Made by a program: the position numbers and the translations under genes
Part shown: one piece after another, positions 20,301-32,819 of the stretch
Layout of the letters: each line of letters starts with the position of its first letter
Position numbering within the stretch: position 1 is the first letter of the stretch
From: Oidiodendron maius Zn
Lineage: Eukaryota; Ascomycota; Leotiomycetes; Myxotrichaceae
Assembly: GCA_000827325.1 (NCBI GenBank)
Contig: KN832870.1
Span: forward strand, 4,278,001-4,342,000
DNA: 64,000 nucleotides
Direction: 5' to 3'
Notes under the pieces: model-generated
What the model was told of the DNA's origin: nothing
Seen by the model: the letters and a program-made list of their open reading frames with translations, nothing else
Database searches by the model: none

Positions 20301-23300
20301 TCCAAATTAGTAAACTTATACCACTCAATTTGTTCTCCTTATATTTACTGATACCTTTTAATTTATGTTTTATACTTTTAGGAAGTATATAGTTATTCTA
20401 TAGCTCCTTTAGAGCATCTCTTATAAGTTGATAATAGTATAATAGTGATTGATACTAAGATACTCTAAACTCTTCCTATAGTATATAGTAAGTGAATATT
20501 CTTTATTCCTTCTAATAAGCCCTTATCTCTATTATATTGATCACTCTCAAGCCTATAAAAGCAATAACAACTTGCTCTACTCTTTCTCCCCTCTTATCCT
20601 TATCAAGTGTCTCTAGTAGTATAATACTACTTTAAAGATTATTATAAGAGTATAGCTAGATATCTATATAATTATAGCAAGGGTACTATTTAGTGGATAA
20701 TTTAGCTTTAACTATTTTATTAATCGCTTGCTATTCAACTTTATTAGCAATATAGGTAGGCAAGTGAAAATCACTGATAATCCTATTCTACTACTATTAA
20801 GCTACTTTGTTAGTCCCTAACTGCTCCCTGGTAGAGCTATTCCAACTCCTTTATATATTACTAAAGAGCTTATATTGCTCTATCTCTAGCTTTTTATAGA
20901 AAGTAAACTAATATAATTCCTAGATATCTGACTTGATAGATTAGAAGAGCTAAGAACTAATATATAGCAATTAATGATCTTGGACTAAAAGCTGGTAGTA
21001 AGTTTCTTCAAGAGCTTTTTGTATATTATTGTTTATTATTTTCAGGCATAATTATAGGCCCTATAGCTTAAGGAGCAGCTTGAAAGTCAGCGTTTTGAAA
21101 AATGCTAGTAGAATAAGCAACTGCCCTTACTAGTGTTGTTGATCATCTGCCTGCCTAGCTTTAGCAATATATTACAATTCTTAGGTTTAACATTTATTAC
21201 TCCTATATAGTTACAAGGTTATCCCTTTAAGATCTCTACTATCTTAATAACTCTATTATTTTATTGGTAATATATCTCAAATAAAACGGTATACTTACTA
21301 TATACACTTCCCTCTCGCTCTATCTATAAGCAACTTTTCTTAAACCCTCTTCTCTTTTTCCTCTATTTTATTAACCTTATCTACAATAAGGACCTTTTGA
21401 CCTTCTTCTATCGATTAAACGGCTTTCAAGACTATACTAAAAAGATATTACTGTTTACCTTAGTCATCTTTATATAAGCTATTATAAGTAGCCAGTAGAG
21501 CTACTAATTTGTTATCTTCAAGCAATAAGGGCAGGTATAATAAATCATTATTCTTAAGGAAGTTTTAGGGAGTAAAGGCTGTTTCTATCCCGCTAAACAG
21601 CAATTTTGTAAGGTCTCCGTCTTCTAGCTTTTGATTACTAAACCCCTTCTCTACTTTATAAACACTATCACTAAGAGTAATAATATTAGATATCTTTATG
21701 TTATATACTTTAATATATAGGAGATAGAAGTATTATTAGAGGAAGGATAAGGGGGCCTAACAAGTTATATATACTTGAGGGTTGGTATATAGGTGATATA
21801 TACTATATATCTACCATTAAGATAGATCAATACTAGCTGGAGCAGTATGCCTGTCTTGATAGGGGTATAGTATATTTTTAAATATAACAGCTAGGCTTAT
21901 ACTTGATTTATACAAGACAATAATCTAGAGGATAGAGCGGTGTCTTTAGTTACAGGCTTCTAAACTATATTAGGCTATGTTTTGGAAGATTAACCTATAG
22001 TTCTTTTCTACTCAATTATACTCTTGATTTATCTATAACTACTTCTATTCTAGGTATTCCAGTAAAACTATATTTAATTATAGTTCAAATTTAGTCCTCC
22101 TATATCTTGTTATAATATATACTGTATATCTCCCTATTATATATAGCCTCTACTGCTATAAATGACAGCTAATCCAAAGGAGGACTATTATAAAAGGGTT
22201 AATCAATATACCTCCAACTAATAACCCTTAGGCTCTTATTTGATAGTTACTATAGCTGGGATCATACCCTTGAATAAGAATAATAGATTACTCCTTACAG
22301 GGATTTTAATCAAGTATATTCAGAGGTTATCTTCCGTTTTTAGTACTCTATATATAGTCTAGAAGATCTTTTCTTACTATAAACCCAACCTCTTAAATAG
22401 TATCTGATTACAAATAGTATTATAAGGCATCTACTAACCCTAAAGCGTATTATCTTGTATAAGAGAGATACTCTAAACAGTATAGTTGTAGATAGTGGTA
22501 TCCTATAGTATAATTTAGAGGAGATTTTTCCATTGCTAATATAGACTACTTCTTTAGGAATCAACTTTTGTAGCACTATCTATAAAGCCCTAATACAAGA
22601 TCTTATATATCAGAATTTCCTAGATTGATTTTAATAAGAAGTATAAGGAAGAGCTCCGGAATATAGACCCTAACAATAGTAATCCTGAGGATCTAGGGTC
22701 CCTCCTAGGGTCCCTCCTAGATACTTAAGATCCAAAACTCCTTCCAAATAGTAGAGCTTAGGATAATAACAGAAAATAGACCTTTCCGTTCACCTACAGC
22801 TAGCAATAGTAGAGGAGTGCTAGGAGTCTATTTCAAGACGGAACATCAACAGCCTTGTCTACCACATCTAATCCAACCCTCTACCTTATATAAACCAGCT
22901 ATATTTAGTGCTTATAAATAGTTCCGTTTAGTCTTTTCATCAAATGCTATAAGCGCTTCTAAAGTCAGTGTTTATCCTGCCTTAGCTTGGAGATACACTT
23001 AAGCAGTTCTAATAACTTAGTGGACCTTGATCTTATAGATAGCTATAGAATCAAATCAGACAAGACGATATAGTACTATAAGCTAAGCAGGGATAGCTGT
23101 TTGTATATCTTTATCAAATAGATACCGGAATTTTTGTACTTTAGTATCTAAAAAGCCAAAATTGCTTTAGCGGGTTAGTCTTTTACTTGGAAAAGTTATA
23201 GATCTAGCTTATATCTCTCTAGTATCTAGTATTACTAGGAAAGATAATTCTGGTAGGATATCATCATTTATTATAGTCAGTGTATCCATATTATCACCGA

Positions 23301-23879
23301 TATAACAGTCGTTATAGGACCCTACTATCCTCGATAAGAACCCAGTTCTTGATAGATTCAACAGTACCTTTACAAGACCCTTCTAGCTTATAGCTAGAGA
23401 GTTTGAACCATTACCTGAGCTATAATAGTATACTTAATCAACAAAATTTTATATAGGATATTTTGATATAGATATAACTGGTTATAAGAGAGAGGCAGAT
23501 AGGATACTAGAGGAGGGCTATTAATTATTATTGCAGGAGCAGCTAATACCTGCCCTCAGATATAGCCTAGGTATAACTAGCTAGCAGAGATATATAGGAA
23601 TTATAGGAGAATAAGGTCAGTTTATCTATTCTATAGAGAGCAGCAAGCCTTACTAGCCTAGGTCTAGTATAGGTGATTGCTTGGAATCCAGCAACTTCTA
23701 ATAATATATTACTATACTTACTTTAGTACAGGAATATTTATATAAAAGAAAACAGTTATATATATCTAATAATAAAAGAGAAATATATATATTATCTCTA
23801 GATCAGCTTATTTCCCTACTCTTAACAGTAGTAGAATGTTTCTGTTCGAAACAGCTACTTATATATACTATTGATATAG
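20301..23879 (-). other. RIP-altered stretch with coherent minus-strand fragments
   Basis: Parts of this 3.6-kb stretch read sensibly on the minus strand. About 21480-21000 contains CNYIGVINVKPKNCNILLKL and GRQMINNTSKGSCL. About 22576-22340 contains LIPKEVVYISNGKISSKLYY and RGWVYSKKRSSRLYIEY. They could be exons of the same relic as 18830-20300 or separate genes. No family is recognised and the spacers show nothing else. Confidence 0.3.
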
Positions 23880-24007
23880 TCTTACCTATAGAATTCATAA
23901 ACGAACTTCTTGTTGATTAATACTACCCTCTGAATATATTTGAATTGTATATAGCTTCCCTGCTTTATTACTAGGGTATAGGCTATTACTACAATATTCT
24001 TGATCTG

Positions 24008-24058
24008 CTGTAAAGCAATAGTAAACACAAGGATTTTGGAGATCTAATAAATTTGTAC
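24008..24058 (-). other. Intron 3 of the AAA+ relic
   Basis: 51 bp on the minus strand, GTACAA at its 5' end and TTTACAG at its 3' end. Removing it joins TKFNGYQ to QIKNIVVIAYTL, the expected order near the C-terminus of the family. Confidence 0.65.
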
Positions 24059-24469
24059 CTGATAGCCATTGAATTTAGTTGCAGCTAAACCCTCTAACTC
24101 TAAATGGCGGACCGCAGCAGGGCTATAACAATTGCAGGCCTAGTACAGGAACTGCCTCTATATCTATTCTCTAGTTACCTTGTTAAGGTCGTTATACCTC
24201 AGTATAAGATAAATCCAGCTAAGGACTGCCTTGTCAAATTGCAAGACACGATTTGTAATCAAGAACATAATCCCCTTGTAATACTCCAGCTTATAGAGGA
24301 CTATAGAGACCAGACTGTTGTAGACCAGGTCTTGGTTCAAGCGATACTCGAGATAGACATCGGCTTTATCAAGGAGAAGGATAGTACTCCAATGCTTCAC
24401 GATCTGGAAGATCTGGCCTAGCTAGCATTCCAGAATTGCTGCACTGATATCCAACTCTCTAGCGGAGAT

Positions 24470-24516
24470 CTAACCGGTCAACGAGAGGGCTTCTAGACAC
24501 AGACAGGGTACCTTAC
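24470..24516 (-). other. Intron 2 of the AAA+ relic
   Basis: 47 bp on the minus strand with GTAAGG at its 5' end and GGTTAG at its 3' end. Removing it joins VSEYLKRLLYSV to ISARELDISAAILE, a continuous ATPase core. Confidence 0.7.
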
Positions 24517-24577
24517 CGAATACAGTAGCCTCTTTAGATACTCGGATACAGCTTTAGCAGTTAAGGTCTTCCTGAGC

Positions 24578-24638
24578 CTAGGATTACCACTTGATCAGGA
24601 GTCAGTATAGGTATAAAAGCAGGGATAGGGTTTTATAC
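24578..24638 (-). other. Intron 1 of the AAA+ relic
   Basis: 61 bp on the minus strand, GTATAA at its 5' end, CTGAC branch-like motif inside and CCTAG at its 3' end. It falls inside the P-loop (GLNILL before, GLRKTLTAK after), so part of the P-loop must have been lost or changed at the junction. Confidence 0.5.
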
Positions 24639-26740
24639 TAGAGGAGGATATTGAGACCTTGTCCCTTTCCTACAACAACATTATCGAAGTTGAAGTTAGA
24701 CCTTTAAGAGTGACCGGCACGAGCTTCTATAACAGCTATAATAAGCTCTCTATCACCGTTTGAGATGATAAGGCTGTTGAAGGCATCAGAGGACCACTAG
24801 ATCTCGGCAATGTCTGCTACAGCGAATTCGGCTAGAGTCAATTCATTAATTCTGTATTTAACTTGTTCTAGAGAGGATATAAGCTTACCCCACCGCTTGT
24901 TAGTGAAGCTGAAGCTAAGCACTGTCAGGGAATAGATCAAGAAGTCGTCTTCCGTTATCTTAGCCGTCTTGTCACAGTATACAGCTAGGCCAGATACTTT
25001 GCTGCTGCTCTTATCATTATTATTATCATATAACACTACATCCTACAACTCAAACTTTACTATAATATCAGCTGGCTTAGTGATCTTCCACCAGGAATAG
25101 TTCAGATTAATCTTCTAAAAGAACTCGGCATCAATCATGACTCGACTATCAACATTGAATTCTATAGGCTAGCCCTTATCCATATAGAAGGCTGTACCTT
25201 TATATTGGCAATAATACAAGCCGATCAAGCAGGCAAACTTCTAGCTGTTCTTAACAAGCTTGGCTCTTATATAGGTATAACTTAGGTAGTGCTAGAGCAG
25301 GAACACTTCAAGGAGGTTAATACGTTTTATACTGCAGAACTTTAGGATCTATAGCTTAATCAGTACGCTTCCAAATTCTTTACCATTATAGTCTAGATAC
25401 TAACCCTCGATATTCCAGTACCAAGACCCAGAATTAGTCGTCTTCTCTTCACTAAAGTCAAACTTTATGCAGTATAGCTTGTAGGTTCTATAGCAAGTTA
25501 TAAAAACTAGTTTGTTTGGCTTAAACAGAGCCTAGAGCAGGTTATATATAATCTCACTACTTCCAAGGAGCAACTTGAGGCTCTTTATTGTATCTATATA
25601 CACCTCTTTTATATAGTCGACTAGCAGACCGATATGATTCATGCTATCATTATCAGGGGCCTGGATATTACTCTAATTTCAGGACAACTCAAGCTAGGGT
25701 AGGTAATAATATAACAGATTTCGCTTAACCTAAGCTTTATAAGCAACTGAATTTCTATAGACGATTTGATAGGCTTACTGAAAGTCTATTCTCTTTTATA
25801 CTGATAGTATAAGCGTCTTCTAAGATACTATATAATATATCTTGTAACCACTCCAACTTGATATCAATATAGAATATAGTCTCTCTAGTCTTCTTGTCTA
25901 GAAGGTATTAGTCATTCTTGACTCCTTGAACAACTAAGGAACTCACTAACTTGTTTATAAACTACAAACATATAGTTGTTATCTTTATCTATAGGCTAGG
26001 TCGATACAATGGATTATACAGCCTTATATACACCTGCCTTTAAGTTCTAGCTGTATAATAAAGATTAGCTCTTTTGATCTTGGCTTAAATACTAAAAAGA
26101 CAAACATTTCATTAATAGTCTTGAATCCAAGTTCTTGGGTTTAAGCTAGCAGCTGTCTAGGTCTAGCTTTATCTGCTATACCAGGTAGGGGAGGCGGACC
26201 TAGTATTATATTAGAAGACTTAGAAATATCAAACTATTTAGCAGATTATACTACTCTCTCCTGCTCTAAAGTTGGTATTCCTAATATATAGTAGTAAAAA
26301 TAGTAATAGCTAGGTTAAGCTAGAGATTCTATAGTTCGAACCTTGTCTGCCTTTGTATATAGAAGGCCTTGAATATCAAAAAATCGTTTTGTTTGCTGTA
26401 ATTCAATCTGTAACAATACTATAGAACCGGACAAGCAGCTACAGTAGCAGTTGTATTATATATCTGATATTATAGCAGGTATCTTTATAGCGGCTATAGC
26501 ACTTACTAATTCCCTATCTTGCTTATCGTTCAATATATCAACAGCTGATATAATAGAGCTATTAGATAGAGTGCTAGACTGTTGGAAAACTAGTAGTAGG
26601 CTATAATAAACTATCTCTATTGTTATTATAATCAATATCGAGATCAGGAGACAGGTTAAAGACAAGATATATTAAAAGGGAAAAACTTGAAGTTGCTTCA
26701 AGTTAGACTAAGCAGAGGAGGCAGGCGGAATATCTAGGAT

Positions 26741-27140
26741 AATATATCGTTATATATTCCTTGACTCCTCTCTCAGCAAGGATCTAAACTCCTTAAGCTA
26801 ACCAATATTAGATATATAGGCAAGGGAAGTAGATCCCTCTATATTTAGCTAGTGGTATATAGTTACCGCTTATATAGCGGCTAATTGATAATCAATATAG
26901 TTCTAAGGGGTTTAGGGAGTATATAGAGGGCACGGAAGTAAAGCATATATCTAGATAGTAGTATAGGAAGAGAAATAGAGGGTAGACTGATCCACTATAC
27001 AGCTATAGAGAAACCTGCCTATTGATATAGATATATTCATAACCCTTGTAGCTAGATATTACTCCTTTATATAGAGTTATAAACTAGATTCAGCTTAGCT
27101 TCTTAATTATACTAATTCTACAGTTTACTTTTATATTCCA
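26741..27140. repeat. Dispersed repeat R1, copy 1
   Basis: About 400 bp that recur at 29645-30040 and 31411-31816 in the same orientation. Shared landmarks in order include ATTCCTTGACTCC (or close), GATAATCAATATAGTTCTA, AGGAAGAGAAATAG, CAGCTATAGAGAAACC and AGTTTACTTTTA. Copy 1 ends about 75 bp from the presumed minus-strand start of the AAA+ relic, in promoter position. I do not see coding potential or terminal repeats in it. Confidence 0.7.
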
Positions 27141-27639
27141 TAGGGAGTAGCCAGCCTTACTTACCCGGGAACCTCTAGTATATAGTGATTACAGAATCCA
27201 GGTATATTTTAATTATACATTATTATGCTTGCATTTGACAAGAGCTTATATATAAGATGACAGTTATATACAGTTATATATATCTGATAATAAAGAGAAA
27301 TATATATATCTAGCCCTCTCTACAATCTATCCTCCTTCACTAAACTATAGCAGGATATTCTGTCTAAAGTAGCTCTGATACTCCATATAGGCTATCTTTA
27401 TATACTGTTTCGCTCTGGCTGTATTTACTCTACTAGTTTTCCTGTACTTTATAGTATATATTATCCTGCTAGGCTAGCCTACATTAGACTAGAAGTATAT
27501 TGGTTGAAGGAATATAAGCTTAAGGGTTATAAATCAACTCTAGTATAGTACTAGGCATTGAATCTAGATCCAGATTTAAGAGCAGAGACGAATTTTAAGT
27601 CTGACTTATAATTGCAAATCTATCTCTATATAATTGACC

Positions 27640-29420
27640 TGGTTGGAAGTTTAGCTGATTAGGCTCAAAAGCTATCCTATAGTATTCTATCTTTTCATGA
27701 CTTTGCAGAACGCCCTGGCTAGTCTTTTAATCTATAGTTTTCGTTATCCTATTTTGTTCATTTATTAGGGCCTCTTGTATAATCTTCTTACCAGAAATAT
27801 ATTCAAATCTCTTTTTTAGTGTCTTTTTAATAAGCTAAACACAGGAGAGGTCTTTTATTACACTTATACAGATATCTATCCTCTTCCGGGTTATATAAAC
27901 CCCTAAGTGTATATCAGGCTATATCTAATATATATAGATCTTAAGTATAGAGAACAAGCTAAAAACTATAGATTTAGGACTATACTGTAGTTTATTATAG
28001 GTAGATAGAGCATTGACTATAGAAGTTATTCTAGTAGCAGTATATAAAGCAGTATGCTATAACAAAGTCAGCTTCTCTTCTATACCAATCCTAGCAGCTA
28101 GTAATAGATAGGTATTATATAGCAGGCAGAGAGTAGTATAATAGTTTCTGTATAGTAGAGCAGACTAGAAGTTATAGTGTATTTCTTCCTAAAAGAGCTC
28201 TTCTAGATAATTTTAAAGCTATTAAGATAGAGCCTTCTTAGGGTTAACAGGATCACTTAAACCCTTGCTCTAGGCTTTTAGGGTAATAGAGTAATACTAT
28301 AAGAGAATATAACCTATAATCTTATACCCTTTAATATATTATAGGAAGAACTGTATATAGAGGGGATCCCTAGAAACACCGTTATTATTGACCTTAATAA
28401 AGTTATCGTTATAGATTATCTCTATATTATAGTCACTAGTATTTATAAATCCAGGGCAACTAAGAGTAGTAGCAATAGACCAATTATAAGTGAAGAGTAT
28501 CTACCAGATACGTTTCCAGAGCCTCCTATCGTCCTTACTAAGGTCTATCAGCTCTACTCTCTGGTATATACCTGAGCTCTATACTATTATTGTAGTAAGG
28601 CTTGTCTAGTAGTATATATCTTGTATGATATCTCCTGCAGAATACTATCCTATTAGTATAAGAGCCTGGACAATAATTACTTAATCACCCTTATAACCGG
28701 AATTATAAAGTGCTTTAGTATATATATAGAAAGGCAAACCTGTAGTAGTGGTAGAGCCACTTGAATCTATAAGCTGGGGATTAGTGCAAACCCTTAATCC
28801 AGCTAGTAGGACAGCCTGTAGTAGGAGAGGAGAGACATTGCTGTCTTAGTACTGCTTTATAAATCGAGTCTTATTAATTATTAGTACAATTGGAGTAACC
28901 TATTTGAAGAATAAATCCACCAGGTTATTATAGAGTGATTTCAAGAGTAACAAGAAAGCTCCTGCCTGGTATAAGATATCAGTTACCTGCAGGTCAATAT
29001 TAGTACTGTAGGCACCCTTAGACAAGGAATAATGAACTATATCTGTAGCACTATCTTTGTTTAAGATAAGCAGGTTCAGCCCAAAAGATTCACTAATATA
29101 TATCACCTGGCTAGCTGAACTAAGTAGTACTTTTATAAGCATACTTTTCATTAACTAAGCCTCTATACTGTCCCTATCCCTTTATAAACAGTCCTGAGTC
29201 TCTGCTAGAATAGGGGACCAAGATAGATTAGATTCTTTTAGTATACTAAGCCTAGAAGAAGATTAGAGACTATAGCAATTAGTCTTTTTTGCTCCTTCGC
29301 TTCTGGTAGTTCTTTACTTCTATAGAGGGGGGATATAGGTTCTGTTTAAAACATTATAATAGGTATAAGGTAGTCTAATTGCAGTATTGTATCGAACCTT
29401 CAGAGAGTTATAAGCAACTT
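27640..29420 (-). pseudogene. Zn2Cys6-type fungal transcription factor (Fungal_trans region), decayed
   Basis: The minus frame from 29151 down reads MKSMLIKVLLSSASQVIYI and SATDIVHYSLSKGAYSTN. The typical middle-homology region of zinc-cluster regulators follows: TKALYNSGYKGD, VIIVQALILIG, DIYYWTSLTTIIV-like spacing, LSKDDRRLWKRIW and LFTYNWSIATTL (about 28700-28460), and later INTSDYNIEIIYNDNFI. This order (ALY.SGYEGDRV, then SK.DKRLWKRIWW) is characteristic of the Fungal_trans domain. C-terminal remnants (CVWLIKKTLKKRFEYISGKK) lie near 27855-27795. I cannot find the DNA-binding cysteine cluster; the region above 29151 is too altered. Stops occur about every 40-100 codons. If functional once, it would have been a nuclear regulator, perhaps of cargo genes. 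Confidence 0.75.
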
Positions 29421-29644
29421 TTTGGTTCAATAGTAGAGGGAAATACCCTGTTTTTATAACAACTCTATTAAATTAATCAGTAATCAATATACTAAAGATT
29501 ATATAACCTGTACTTATATAAAAGATATTTTATCTTACTATACAAGCTATAGGATAGTATATATCAGAAGAGGAAGCCTGAAGGTGATTATTAAGTTGAA
29601 AAATACAGAGAAAACAAAGTTAGACATCTGGGGGTATAGTATAC

Positions 29645-30040
29645 CCTTATATATTCCTTGATTCCCTTAACAGGCGCCTAAGCCTCTTTAGAAGACTAAT
29701 ATCAAAGCAGTAGATAAAGGAAGCAGATCCTATATATTCAGCTAATAATATAGCTATAGCCTATACTTGAGTATCAATATAACCCCAAGAGTTCTAGGGT
29801 TGCATTATACTGATAATACAGGAATAATAGTATATATATATATAATAGCCTTAAGATAGAAGTTAGGAGAGGACCGATCTATTATACAGCTGTAGAGAAA
29901 CCTGCCTGTTAATATAGGTATATTGATAACCCTTATACCTTAATACTTATCCCTTGTATAGAGCTACTAACTATATTCAGCTTGGCTTCTTAACTACACT
30001 TATTTTATAGTTTACTTTTGCTTTATATAGTAGATTAAGG
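29645..30040. repeat. Dispersed repeat R1, copy 2
   Basis: Second copy of the repeat at 26741-27140, somewhat more diverged in its first half; GAGAAACCTGCCT and AGTTTACTTTTGC blocks are clear. It lies about 225 bp upstream of the presumed 5' end of the minus-strand transcription factor relic, again in promoter position. Confidence 0.65.
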
Positions 30041-31410
30041 AATAGGCAAGGGACTAGGCTATAGTCTATATAGCTAGATATTATCTTAAGTATACTGTAT
30101 TTACCAAGAATAGCGCTATATAGCTAGGGGCAAAGCAGTAGAATTTTATTTGATTTAGATATACCACTAATTGGTTAGAAGCTATAGTTACAGGATCTTG
30201 GAACAATATTAATAGAAGGCTAGACAGACAAAATAAATAATAATATAATATAGATAGACTATATATATAATATTAATATATATAGAGCAATACTAGAAGA
30301 TTGAAACAAAATATATATCCTCTTGCTATAAGCACTAAACTTTCTCTATAGCTCTAATATGTTTGCTTCTTTATATATATAACTAGTTATTTAGACTGCT
30401 TATAGGATCCCCTCTATTATAATAAAGTAATAGCAGACTATTACTAGTTAGGGTTCCCTTATAAGATATCCTGTTTGAACTATATTCTGAAAGATATAAC
30501 TTTTATATTAGTGATATCTCTAAGAGATTCAATAGATATTACCTATAGATGTTTTGTTCCTGCTGTTTATATTAATCTCTTGTTTAGTTTTAGAAAGTAT
30601 ATTATTTGCAAGATTAAAGCTATTTGAGGTTTCGGAACTACTATTTATTGTTTCTGTAACATTAGCAGTACCGGAAAGATCAATAGTAATTATAGTAGAC
30701 TCTGAAGCTATGGTTATTATAGGGGAGTAGATAAACAAATCTAGTAGTTAAGTGTCCTGTTATATAGCAAGGAGCTTTAGGAGGTTTAATAATCTTAGGG
30801 AGGCTAGATATCCAGTATAAATACAAAACTGATAATCCTAACAATTGGTTTAGAGGCTTTAAGGATAGCTAACGTTAGGAGAATCTACAGTCAAATAATA
30901 GAGCTTCTAGAGAATCTTCTACTTTATATATTTATCCTTATATAAGTCCTTCCTGGATACTAGCCTCTAGATAGATAACAACTAGCCAAAAAACTAGCAC
31001 TCTAGCCAGGGAATCTGAACCTAGTATCTCCTAACCAACAAATCTACCTATAGGTTATAATAACATGATTTTGTAGCCGCTTTATATAGTAAAGTATAGA
31101 AGAAGCAAGCATAAAGAAATCCTTCTAATCATTCCTATATCCCCTAGCTAAGAAGTAGGCTATAGTAGCAGCATCTTGCATTAACTTATTAGATACTCCA
31201 ATACCTTTCCTGGCTGTATTATACAGGCAATACAAGAGAGCACTGTCTGTATTATACACTATAATATAGATTACGATTTTATATTTAAACCTAGTAAGTA
31301 AAAATCTAATTTGTTATCTTTACTATCCTTTTTGCCTTCTATAGCTGAGCTACTATATAATCCTAATAGACAAATTCTTCTTATTATAGCATCTTATTAG
31401 GATATAATAC
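30041..31410 (-). other. Stretch with one minus-strand open frame, unassigned
   Basis: The minus frame 30738-30529 (MFIYSPIITIASEST, then SGTANVTETINSSSETSNS) is Ser/Thr/Asn-rich and could be the N-terminus of a decayed gene. No domain is recognised here or in the rest of the stretch. Confidence 0.25.
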
Positions 31411-31816
31411 ACTATTATACATTCCTCGACTCCTCCTTTAGTAGGTGCTTAAGCTCCTTAGCGGACAAATATCAAATAGGTATACAAGGGGAGTGGATCC
31501 CTATATGCTTAGCTGGTAGCATATAGTTGCAGCTTATATAGTGGCTGATTGATAATCAATATAGTTCTAGGTTTCTAGAGATTATAAGGACGGTATAGAA
31601 GTAAAGCATACATCTGGATAGTGGTATAGGAAGAGAAATAGGGGGGTAGGCTGATCCATCATGCAGCTATAGAGAAACCATCCTGTTATAGATATTTCTA
31701 TATCCCTTGTCCCCTAGATTTCTCTTATACTGAGTTACTAACTGGATTTAGCTTAACTTCTTAATCAATCTTATATTATAGTTTACTTTTACTGTATATA
31801 GTAGATTAATAAGTGG
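31411..31816. repeat. Dispersed repeat R1, copy 3
   Basis: Third copy of the repeat, and the closest to copy 1: ATCCCTATATGCTTAGCTGG, GATAATCAATATAGTTCTA and GTGGTATAGGAAGAGAAATA are nearly unchanged. It lies about 670 bp upstream of the minus-strand frame ending at 30529. Confidence 0.7.
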
Positions 31817-31899
31817 CCTGGGTTTTAGCTACAGTCTAAACGGCTTTAAACACCTCTATTGATTAAGAATAAGCACTATATAGCTAAAAGCAATATAGT

Positions 31900-32385
31900 A
31901 GAATATTAAGTCTTAATATTTAATTTATATATTTAGAAGCTATTTAATTTTTATATCAGCACTATAAAATAAGACAAAAGACATAGCCAAATTACAACTC
32001 TATTTATAGCTAACCAGCTCTATACTAAAGCTAAATTCAACCCTCTTGATACTTTGACTGATAATCGGGCTATAGCTAATCTAATGCAATGTTTGTTAGT
32101 CAGTGGTATCCCTTGAACAGTATAACTAGTGACTTTACTGGATGATTCTCCTCTGTCTGTATTCCTATCAGAGAACGGATTATATATCTAGTAAGAATCC
32201 GAGATATCAACTATAGGCAAATCCTTAGCTGATACTTCTTTATCTCTCTATTCTGTATTTTCTTCAGTAATAGATATATCCCTGTTACTAGAAGGTGCTT
32301 TGGATTCCTTACTGAAAGACTGAAAGTATAGGTCAGTATTGAAAATTTCATTTTTGCCTGTATTAGTAGGCTGTATAGATACCAT
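31900..32385 (-). pseudogene. Unrecognised Ser/Asn-rich relic, minus strand
   Basis: From an ATG at about 32383 on the minus strand: MVSIQPTNTGKNEIFNTDLY, then FSKESKAPSSNRDISITEEN, DLPIVDISDSY and later TVQGIPLTNKHCIRLAIARL near 32110. The polar, low-complexity start and the long run with only two or three stops suggest a decayed gene. No domain is recognised. Confidence 0.35.
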
Positions 32386-32673
32386 GATTAATATAAATAG
32401 ATTACTGGTTTGGAAACAAAGTTAAGATATATTAGAAGTAGGATCTTACTAGTCAGAAGTAGGGTGTTGTTAGACTTCTTGAAAATTGCTACCCTTATAT
32501 ACTCCTTAACCCCCTCTTAATAATTTCCAGGCAGGCTAATAGTAGGGAAGAATTTCAAGAACAGAGGCTTGTCTTTCTGTAATCACTTGACGACCCATGA
32601 TTGCAGTATTATACAAGATTCTCCCAGGGCTTATTATATATATAAGGCAAGAGAAGTATACTTCTAAGAATAG

Positions 32674-32819
32674 GTATTACAAGAAATGTTAGTGAAGTGT
32701 CAATTCATTATATAGCTGTATAGTGATAGTCTTCAGTGATCTGGGCTTATATATTACTAGCCTCCCTAGCAGGTAATAACAGATACAGCCAATAGGGAAG
32801 TTATCCCTATATCATCTGG
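32674..32819. repeat. Dispersed repeat R2, copy 1
   Basis: About 145 bp shared with 33797-33954 and, in its second half, 34782-34880. Landmarks are ACAAGAAATGTTAG, GAAGTGT, CTCCCTAGCAGGTAA and ACAGATACAGCC. No coding content. Confidence 0.6.

Larger units (their letters stand above)
23880..26665 (-). pseudogene. Fungal AAA+ ATPase (DUF7025-type), decayed, three introns
   Basis: On the minus strand this follows the large fungal AAA+ ATPases that carry an N-terminal DUF7025-like region; their cellular role is poorly known. The N-terminal half includes LVDYIKEVYIDTI, FKPNKLVFITCY, CIKFDFSEEKTTNSGSWYW and VDSRVMIDAEFF (about 25640-25110). The linker LAEFAVADIAEI is at about 24835-24797. The ATPase core follows: a Walker A remnant GLRKTLTAKAVSE (about 24577-24540; family GVGKT), Walker B STILLLDKADVYLE (about 24393-24350; acidic Glu changed to Lys), and YYKGIMFLITNRVLQFDKA (about 24290-24230). 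The 3' part ends with YTL and INKKFVYEF near 23890. Introns at 24578-24638, 24470-24516 and 24008-24058 keep GT..AG ends. Stops and Glu-to-Lys or Gly-to-Arg changes fit RIP. The first 200 codons are uncertain. Confidence 0.8.
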
